The notes below the pieces were generated by a model. It made no database searches and had not been told where the DNA came from. It saw only the letters and a program-made list of their open reading frames with translations. DNA of 64,000 nucleotides from the NCBI RefSeq assembly GCF_033659955.1, contig NZ_JARUJP010000017.1, positions 28,015-92,014 on the forward strand, in the 5' to 3' direction. Position numbers and translations under genes: made by a program. Below, piece by piece: positions 58,437 through 64,000 of this stretch; within the stretch, counting starts at the first letter, position 1, and the number at the start of each line of letters is the position of its first letter. The stretch is from Clostridium_AM tanneri (GTDB lineage: Bacteria > Bacillota > Clostridia > Clostridiales > Clostridiaceae).

Positions 58437-59384
58437 ATGAAAAAAAATTCAGTATTAAAAACAGTTTTGCTTGCTTGTATGGCTTTAACCCTTTTTGTTG
58501 GTTGTTCACAACCTTCTGCTGTAAAAGAAGAAAAGAAGACTGTTACAGTAACAGATGTTAAAGGACAAGTTGAGATTCCAGAAAAACCTGAAAGAATAGT
58601 TGATTTAAGTGGTAATAGTGATATTTTATCAATTTTAGGATATAAGGTAATAGGAACTGCTAATAGTGATGCTTATGATTATACAAAGCTTCCTAAGTAT
58701 TTAGAGAATACATTAAAAGGTGCCAAGATAATAGGATATAGCATGCAGGATACTATGGATGTTGAAGCAATAATGAATTTAAATCCAGACTTAATAGTAA
58801 TATCAACAGTGCAAGAAAAAATGTATGATCAATTAAGTGCGATTGCTCCAACAGTAATGGTTAAACTAGAAGCTTTAAACTGGAAGGAAGACGTTAAGGC
58901 CTTAGCAAAAGTCTTTAATAAAGGAGAAGCTGCAAATACTTGGTTAACTAATTATGATAAAAAATCAAAGGAACTTGGAGATAAAATTAAAGAAGCTTAT
59001 GGTAAAGACACAACCTATTTATCTTTCCTAGCTAGTGGCGGTCAATTCTACGTATTTGACGGAGCTGGTTTTGGTAGTGTTTTATATCAAGATATGGGCT
59101 TAGGTAAACCAGAGGGTATGCCGGCACAAAAGGATATAAGTTTACCAGTGCTAACTTATGAGGGATTAGCTTCAATAAAATCAGATTATATATTTATTAT
59201 TGGAACAGGTGAGGATTTAAAATCCCTTGAGAAAAATGCAATATGGAACAGTTTGCCTGCAGTAAAAGAAGGTAAAGTTATCAAACTAGCTTCTTCACCT
59301 TACTTTGTACAAGGATATAGTTCAATAGGTAGACAAGTACTTTTAGATGAAATAATGGAGATGTTAAATGAAACAAAGCAGTAA
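58437..59384 (+). CDS. Iron-siderophore ABC transporter, substrate-binding lipoprotein
   Basis: A 315-residue lipoprotein of the FepB/FhuD type. ATG 58437 follows AAAGGAAGATATAAA; the signal ends in a lipobox LFVGC, so it is anchored outside the membrane. The body has the two-lobed periplasmic-binding pattern (VTVTDVKGQVEIPEKPERIVDL, LNPDLIVISTVQEKM, WNSLPAVKEGKVIKLAS). It delivers ferric siderophore to the permeases encoded next. The following permease gene overlaps its end by 17 bases. Preceded by a Fur-box-like site, so probably repressed by iron. Confidence 0.93.
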   Translation: MKKNSVLKTVLLACMALTLFVGCSQPSAVKEEKKTVTVTDVKGQVEIPEKPERIVDLSGNSDILSILGYKVIGTANSDAYDYTKLPKYLENTLKGAKIIGYSMQDTMDVEAIMNLNPDLIVISTVQEKMYDQLSAIAPTVMVKLEALNWKEDVKALAKVFNKGEAANTWLTNYDKKSKELGDKIKEAYGKDTTYLSFLASGGQFYVFDGAGFGSVLYQDMGLGKPEGMPAQKDISLPVLTYEGLASIKSDYIFIIGTGEDLKSLEKNAIWNSLPAVKEGKVIKLASSPYFVQGYSSIGRQVLLDEIMEMLNETKQ

Positions 59385-60360
59385 AAATGCAATGACTTTT
59401 ATAGTTTGCGGTGTTTTTATTCTAATGATCGGTGTATTCCTAGCTATAAGTCTAGGAGTCATCCATATTGGGATAACAGAAATATGGAATAGTATTTTTA
59501 ATTATAGTGAAACCTTGGAACTTATGCTCATTAGAGACGTGCGTATTCCTAGGGCCCTAAGCGTGCTATTTACAGGCGGGATTTTGGGAGTAACGGGAGC
59601 TATGATTCAGGGAGTTACAAGAAATCCAATAGCAGAACCTTCACTTCTTGGAGTAAGCCAAGGAGCTACCTTAGTTGTGGCAATATTCTATGCTGCACAA
59701 ATTACCATAAATACTACAAATGTTATGATAGCTTCGTTAATTGGAGCAGTATTTAGTGGAGCTATCGTACTAGGATTTACCTCTAGAAAATCAAATAATA
59801 GATCTATTACAAAAATACTTTTAGCAGGTACTGCCATGAGCACTTTCTTTATTTCCTTAACGACTATAGTAGGACTTTTATCAAATAGATCTCAATTTAT
59901 TGCCTTTTGGGTTTCTGGAGGTTTTAGGAATGCAACTTGGGCAGATTTTTACCTAGTTGCAGTATTTGGAATTCTAGGTTTAATAATAGCCATCTTCCTA
60001 TCCAAGAAAATAAATATTCTAAACTTAGGGGATGACGTGGCAATTAGCCTTGGAGAAAATCCAGAAAGAATAAGATTAATAACTTTTCTTGTTATGATAC
60101 CAATGTGTGCAGCTGCAGTAGCTGTTGGAAAGAATATAGCTTTTGTTGGACTTATAGTTCCACAAATAGTGAGAAAGATATTTGGAGAAGATTATAGAAA
60201 AAATATACCTTTTTCTTTTTTATTAGGCTCTATACTTTTAGTCTATTCCGATATAGCTGCAAGAATGGTTTATAATCCTTATGAAACCCCAATTGGAATA
60301 TTTACGGCCTTAATAGGAGTTCCATTCTTTATAGCTATGGCAAGGAAGGAGAGAGGTTAA
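59368..60360 (+). CDS. Iron-siderophore ABC transporter permease (FecCD family), first subunit
   Basis: A 330-residue permease with about nine to ten membrane helices. FecCD signatures: RIPRALSVLFTGGILGVTGAMIQGVTRNPIAEPSLLGVSQGA and GKNIAFVGLIVPQIVRKIFGEDYR. ATG 59368 follows GGAGATGTTAA and lies inside the end of the binding-protein gene. The second permease gene begins two bases after its stop, and the ATPase gene follows, all in one operon. Confidence 0.93.
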   Translation: MKQSSKNAMTFIVCGVFILMIGVFLAISLGVIHIGITEIWNSIFNYSETLELMLIRDVRIPRALSVLFTGGILGVTGAMIQGVTRNPIAEPSLLGVSQGATLVVAIFYAAQITINTTNVMIASLIGAVFSGAIVLGFTSRKSNNRSITKILLAGTAMSTFFISLTTIVGLLSNRSQFIAFWVSGGFRNATWADFYLVAVFGILGLIIAIFLSKKINILNLGDDVAISLGENPERIRLITFLVMIPMCAAAVAVGKNIAFVGLIVPQIVRKIFGEDYRKNIPFSFLLGSILLVYSDIAARMVYNPYETPIGIFTALIGVPFFIAMARKERG

Positions 60361-60361
60361 C

Positions 60362-61366
60362 ATGAAAAGAAGACTTAGAATAACAGCCCTAGTATTATTT
60401 GTTTTATTATTACTGTCTTCTATTATGTATCTATGCTGGGGAACTTATAAAATAGCTCCTTTAGATAGTATAAAAACTCTACTAGGACAGGGAACTAAAC
60501 TTCAAAATGCAGCAATTTTAAATCTTAGATTTCCCAGGATGCTAGTTGGAATTTCTGTTGGTATAGCCCTGTCTACAGCAGGAGCACTACTGCAGACTAT
60601 AACAAAAAATGAACTTGCAGATCCAGGTATAATTGGCATCAATGCTGGAGCAGCAGTAGCAGCAGTCATATTTATTTCATTAAAAACTGTAAATTACTAT
60701 AGTGTACTTGGACCTCTATCTGTTTATGTATTGCCTGTTATCGCTATTATAGGAGCAGGGATTTCAGCCTTTATAACTTATTACCTATCAGGTAGAAATG
60801 GGATTAAACCAAAACGATTGCTCCTTATAGGACTTGGAATAAACGCAGGGTTAAATGCCTTTATTACTTTCTTTACATTTAGGAGCGGAGTTGGTGATTA
60901 TAATAGAGTATTAATTTGGACCTCGGGAAGCCTTTGGGGATCAGGGTGGAGCTATGCAAAAATAATAATTCCATTAGTTACCCTAATGTTTGTGATAGTA
61001 TTGTTGAATTATAAAAAATTAGATGTTCTTAGTTTATCCGATGAACATTCAGTTGCTCTTGGTTTAAACTTAAATAAGGAAAGAAAGAAGTTTTTATCCT
61101 ATGCAGTTATACTTGCTGGCGGCGCTACAGCCTTTGCAGGAAATGTGGGGTTTATTGGTTTAATATCTCCTCACATAGCAAGAAAGCTAGTTGGGCCTTA
61201 TCATAAAAATTTCTTACCAATATCTGCACTTGTAAGTATAGTAATAATTTTAGTTGCAGATGCAGTTTCAAGAAATTTATTTTCTCCAATTGAAATACCA
61301 GTTGGAATTACGATTTCAATATTTGGAGTACCATATTTTATTTATTTAATGATGAAGGAGAAATAG
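60362..61366 (+). CDS. Iron-siderophore ABC transporter permease (FecCD family), second subunit
   Basis: A 334-residue FecCD permease, paralogue of the first subunit. Signatures: RFPRMLVGISVGIALSTAGALLQTITKNELADPGIIGINAGA and GNVGFIGLISPHIARKLVGPYH, with about ten membrane helices. ATG 60362 follows GGAGAGAGGTTAAC. Its stop codon abuts the ATPase start. The two permeases should form a heterodimer. Confidence 0.93.
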   Translation: MKRRLRITALVLFVLLLLSSIMYLCWGTYKIAPLDSIKTLLGQGTKLQNAAILNLRFPRMLVGISVGIALSTAGALLQTITKNELADPGIIGINAGAAVAAVIFISLKTVNYYSVLGPLSVYVLPVIAIIGAGISAFITYYLSGRNGIKPKRLLLIGLGINAGLNAFITFFTFRSGVGDYNRVLIWTSGSLWGSGWSYAKIIIPLVTLMFVIVLLNYKKLDVLSLSDEHSVALGLNLNKERKKFLSYAVILAGGATAFAGNVGFIGLISPHIARKLVGPYHKNFLPISALVSIVIILVADAVSRNLFSPIEIPVGITISIFGVPYFIYLMMKEK

Positions 61367-62155
61367 ATGGAAGCTATTAGTGTAAAGAATTTATCAGTAG
61401 CCTATGAAGATAATCTTATAATAGATAATATGAATCTTTCCATTCCAAAAGGTAAGATAAGTATTATTATAGGGGCAAATGGATGCGGGAAGTCAACTTT
61501 GCTAAAAACAATAGCAAGGGTAATAAAGCCCAAAAGCGGAGATATCTTTATAAATGAAAAAAATATTAAAATGCAAAAAGAGAAGCATATAGCAACCCAA
61601 GTAGCTTTTTTACCTCAAGGGCCAGTCTGTCCAAGTGGAATCACGGTAAAAGAATTAGTTGCCTTTGGAAGATTTCCACATCAAAGGATGATAGGCGGGC
61701 TCAAGTCTCATGATAAAGAAATTATAGATTGGGCAATAGAGGAAACAGGACTTAAGGATTTTGCAGATAGAGAAATAGATAACTTATCTGGAGGACAAAG
61801 ACAAAGAGCTTGGATTGCAATGACCTTAGCTCAGGAAACAGATATAATCATGCTAGATGAGCCAACTACCTATTTAGATATGTCTTATCAGCTTGAAGTA
61901 TTGCAAGTATTAGAGAAATTGAATAAGGAAAAAGGTATTACTATTGTTATGGTATTACATGAACTAAATAATGCCTGCAGATTTGCAAGCAATATTATCG
62001 GATTAAAAAAAGGTAAAGTTATTTGTGAAGGTATTCCTAAAGAGGCTATAACTAAAGAAAATTTAAAAGACATTTATGGGATTGAGGGTAAGTTACAATT
62101 AAGTGAAAACAAAAATTACCCTATTTGCATAGATTATGAACTTATAAGGTGTTAA
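61367..62155 (+). CDS. Iron-siderophore ABC transporter ATP-binding protein
   Basis: A 262-residue FecE/FhuC-type ATPase. Walker A GANGCGKST, the Q-loop region QVAFLPQGPVCPSGITVKEL, signature LSGGQRQR and Walker B IIMLDEPTTYLD, with His in VLHELNNA. It starts one base after the second permease stop; GAAGGAGAAATAG is the ribosome binding site. It drives ferric-siderophore import through the two FecCD subunits. Confidence 0.95.
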   Translation: MEAISVKNLSVAYEDNLIIDNMNLSIPKGKISIIIGANGCGKSTLLKTIARVIKPKSGDIFINEKNIKMQKEKHIATQVAFLPQGPVCPSGITVKELVAFGRFPHQRMIGGLKSHDKEIIDWAIEETGLKDFADREIDNLSGGQRQRAWIAMTLAQETDIIMLDEPTTYLDMSYQLEVLQVLEKLNKEKGITIVMVLHELNNACRFASNIIGLKKGKVICEGIPKEAITKENLKDIYGIEGKLQLSENKNYPICIDYELIRC

Positions 62156-62156
62156 G

Positions 62157-63377
62157 ATGCAAAATAAAAACTTTGTTATAGTAGTTATTGGACAAGTAAT
62201 ATCCTTGTTTGGAAATGCAGTTCAAAGATTTTGTATGTCTTTATACATTTTAGACTTAACAGGAAATGCTGCTGTCTTTTCAACAATATTAGCAATTTCA
62301 ACTGTTCCATACATACTATTTGCACCAATAGCAGGACTACTAGCAGACACAGTAAATAGAAAAAAGATAATGGTTTACCTTGATTTTTTTAGTAGCGCCT
62401 TAATGGCTGTGTATTCAATAATACTAATGAGTGGAAGAGATAATACCATAATAGTAGGAATCATAATGTTTATACTATCTATAGTTTATACTTTATATAG
62501 TCCCTCTGTTACAGCCTCTATTCCACAAATTGTTGAAAAGGAAAAATTAGCATCTGCTAATGGAATCATTCAACAAGTTGGAGCTGTAGTTAACTTAATT
62601 GGACCTATAATTGCCGGATTATTATATAGCTTTGTTGAAATAAAAGTAATAGTAATAATAAATGCTACTAGCTTTTTGCTATCAGCTATTTTAGAGATGT
62701 TTTTAGATATTCCAGATTTAGAAGCAAAAGAAAAATTTAAAAACCCTATTTCACAATCCATTAAGGAAATGAAAAAAAGTTTTACATACTTGAAACAAAA
62801 AAAGAAAATTGTACTTGGAATTATCCTTTCTTATGGGTTAACTAATATTTTTGTAGTACCAATTTTGACTGTTGTATCTCCTTATTTTATTAAATTAAAA
62901 TTGAATATGTCTGCATCCGTATATGGTTTTGTTGAAGCAATATTTGTTTTAGGGATGATACTAGGCGGAATGCTTATAACCTTTAAACCTAAATTGTTTA
63001 AAATGAAAGCAATACATAAAACAATGTATCCTATGGTAATAGCTATTATAACTATGGGGGCAGCCACTTACTTAACTATGTCAAGCAAATCTGTTATTTT
63101 AGGACTTTATTCAGTAGGGGGGTTTGGAATAATGTTGTCTTTAGCTTTGTCTAATACAATATCCTTAACCTATGTTCAGCAAGAAGTAAAAGAAGATATG
63201 CTTGGAAAGGTAAGTGCTTTTTCCACTGCTGTTGCAACAGCTAGTGTTGCACCTGGTCAATTAATATATGGACAACTTATAAATATTAATCTAAGCCTTT
63301 ATAATATCCTAATACTATCTTTTATTTTAAGTATAGGAGTAGTTGGTTTTATAAAATGGAATGTTAGAAAAATTTAA
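62157..63377 (+). CDS. MFS transporter (possible siderophore exporter)
   Basis: A 406-residue major facilitator with twelve predicted helices. The loop between helices 2 and 3 carries AGLLADTVNRKKIMVYLDF, typical of the MFS_3/enterobactin-exporter (EntS-like) group. It starts one base after the ATPase stop, so it belongs to the uptake operon. In such positions these proteins export siderophore or recycle it after iron release, but drug efflux is also possible. No siderophore biosynthesis genes are in the window, so the organism may use foreign siderophores. A terminator follows at 63398-63432. Confidence 0.85.
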   Translation: MQNKNFVIVVIGQVISLFGNAVQRFCMSLYILDLTGNAAVFSTILAISTVPYILFAPIAGLLADTVNRKKIMVYLDFFSSALMAVYSIILMSGRDNTIIVGIIMFILSIVYTLYSPSVTASIPQIVEKEKLASANGIIQQVGAVVNLIGPIIAGLLYSFVEIKVIVIINATSFLLSAILEMFLDIPDLEAKEKFKNPISQSIKEMKKSFTYLKQKKKIVLGIILSYGLTNIFVVPILTVVSPYFIKLKLNMSASVYGFVEAIFVLGMILGGMLITFKPKLFKMKAIHKTMYPMVIAIITMGAATYLTMSSKSVILGLYSVGGFGIMLSLALSNTISLTYVQQEVKEDMLGKVSAFSTAVATASVAPGQLIYGQLININLSLYNILILSFILSIGVVGFIKWNVRKI

Positions 63378-63730
63378 TACTATCGGCAATAAAATGTACA
63401 ATAGCTCCATACTAATAGTTTGGGGCTTTTTCACTTCTATCCGATGACTATTTGCCCTAATATTCATATTGGACTCTCTGTTTTTCTTCAAGTTGTACGT
63501 TGTCAGCGGCTATGTCTCTTTTGATGTATATTCTAGTTTTAACCTTAGTATAGAAAAACTTGTCCAGGCGTGTTCATATGCTAAATAGTAAGTATTTAAA
63601 AGAATATTAGTGGATTTCCGACATAAACTAAGTAAATCCAACTTATTATACCAATAAAGTATTATTAAAGGTGATAGAATAACATTCGTCGCTTGGATGA
63701 GCGGCAAGCAAACAAATTAAAATTAATACT
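63378..63730. other. Intergenic region between the siderophore operon and the rRNA promoter
   Basis: After the terminator at 63398-63432 I see no convincing gene. A 65-codon ORF on the minus strand at 63510-63707 has no recognisable domain and no good ribosome binding site. The stretch may hold remnants of an older gene. Confidence 0.45.
63398..63432 (+). terminator. Terminator of the siderophore uptake operon
   Basis: AGCTCCATAC and GTTTGGGGCT pair (with wobble) around a short loop; TTTTTCAC follows. Confidence 0.75.
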
Positions 63731-63739
63731 AAAAAAGTG

Positions 63740-63769
63740 TTGACAAAGATTTGATTTGCATGATATTAT
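63740..63769 (+). promoter_or_regulatory. rRNA operon promoter P1
   Basis: A perfect TTGACA at 63740-63745 and TATTAT at 63764-63769 with an 18-base spacer lie about 220 bases before the 16S gene. Confidence 0.82.
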
Positions 63770-63820
63770 ATAGAAGCTGTCAGCAACGTAATAAGTTACA
63801 AAGCAGTAATAAATTACTAG

Positions 63821-63849
63821 TTGACTAGTTGATATGAAAATGATAAGAT
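63821..63849 (+). promoter_or_regulatory. rRNA operon promoter P2
   Basis: TTGACT at 63821-63826 and TAAGAT at 63844-63849 are separated by 17 bases, downstream of P1, the usual tandem arrangement. Confidence 0.7.
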
Positions 63850-63989
63850 GTAAATCTAGTCGTTAACAAACGATATGATCCTTGAAAATTAAACAGAGGT
63901 AAAGATAAGTAAAACTTGTTTTTAAAATAAACCAGCAATTCTTTGAGTTACTTTTAAAGTAACAAAACAGTAATGAGTCACAAACTTTT
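63850..63989 (+). other. rRNA leader region
   Basis: It contains GATCCTTGAAAATTAAACAG (63877-63896), a sequence conserved in clostridial rRNA leaders, and a hairpin GTTACTTTTAAAGTAAC (63947-63963) likely part of the 16S processing stem. Confidence 0.7.
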
Positions 63990-64000
63990 AAATTGAGAGT
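63990..64000 (+). rRNA. 16S rRNA gene, first bases (cut by window edge)
   Basis: The last bases, AAATTGAGAGT, match the conserved 5' end of 16S rRNA (which continues TTGATCCTGG). The tandem promoters and leader upstream support this. Confidence 0.8.

Noticed and set aside
63510..63707. Minus-strand ORF of 65 residues before the rRNA promoter; considered as a transposase remnant
   Set aside because: I could not identify any transposase motif or terminal repeats, so it stays unassigned.

Overview
The window is low-GC DNA typical of a Gram-positive, anaerobic, amino-acid-fermenting Clostridium or close relative. The evidence is a selenocysteine-containing betaine reductase operon, sigma-54-controlled acyl-CoA dehydrogenase/ETF genes, cell-wall-binding type 2 (CWB2) surface proteins, GatD/MurT lipid II amidation genes, and strong GGAGG/GGGGT ribosome binding sites with many TTG and GTG starts. 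I do not commit to a species.

Layout. 1-1.1 kb: a TPP riboswitch controls tenA and a truncated ABC ATPase gene (minus strand). 1.4-4.0 kb: MacB-type ABC exporter and a YpmS-like protein. 4.5-8.9 kb: two CWB2 surface proteins and a decayed third copy. 9.0-11.3 kb: S41 protease and YgjP-type metalloprotease. 11.5-12.4 kb: a REP-associated tyrosine transposase (RAYT). 12.7-21.4 kb: mntP, a Fur-family regulator, HD-GYP, rhomboid, an FtsH-like protease, a DUF1232 protein, RNase H and small proteins. 21.7-24.3 kb: two tandem XRE-TPR regulators. 24.4-38.8 kb: housekeeping, envelope and transport genes (galE, polysaccharide deacetylase, gatD/murT, GDPD, EamA, YitT, pckA, FUSC, AI-2E exporter, CorC/HlyC, uppP). 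A tRNA-Leu lies at 38.9 kb. 39.3-43.8 kb: acd-etfB-etfA-ctfA-ctfB (minus strand) behind a sigma-54 promoter. 44.1-44.6 kb: a ykkC-family riboswitch in front of an unknown small membrane protein. 44.7-46.9 kb: a sigma-54 enhancer-binding protein and a TetR regulator. 47.3-56.3 kb: betaine reductase operon grdI-grdH(Sec)-BCCT transporter-trxB-trxA-grdA(Sec)-grdC-grdD. 56.5-57.2 kb: pentapeptide-repeat protein. 57.3-63.4 kb: iron-siderophore uptake with an AraC regulator and an MFS exporter. The window closes on tandem rRNA promoters and the first bases of a 16S rRNA gene.

The most unusual feature is a family of about 38 copies of a 21-base repeat, GGGGACRGTYNACAAYTWTT plus C, mostly arranged as inverted pairs (REPIN-like). 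It clusters around the RAYT gene and at three other intergenic sites and is absent from large parts of the window. Five copies lie inside genes. Three of these are read in the same frame as a G-D-[GS]-x-Q-x-F peptide, and a fourth overlaps the start codon of a metalloprotease gene. This looks like a RAYT/REPIN system whose repeats have been taken into protein-coding sequence.

How the genes fit together: the betaine transporter brings betaine in; GrdI/GrdH form the substrate-specific protein B, reduced through TrxB/TrxA and selenoprotein A; GrdC/GrdD release acetyl phosphate. The acyl-CoA dehydrogenase/ETF/CoA-transferase set is a second reductive module, probably switched on by the neighbouring sigma-54 activator.
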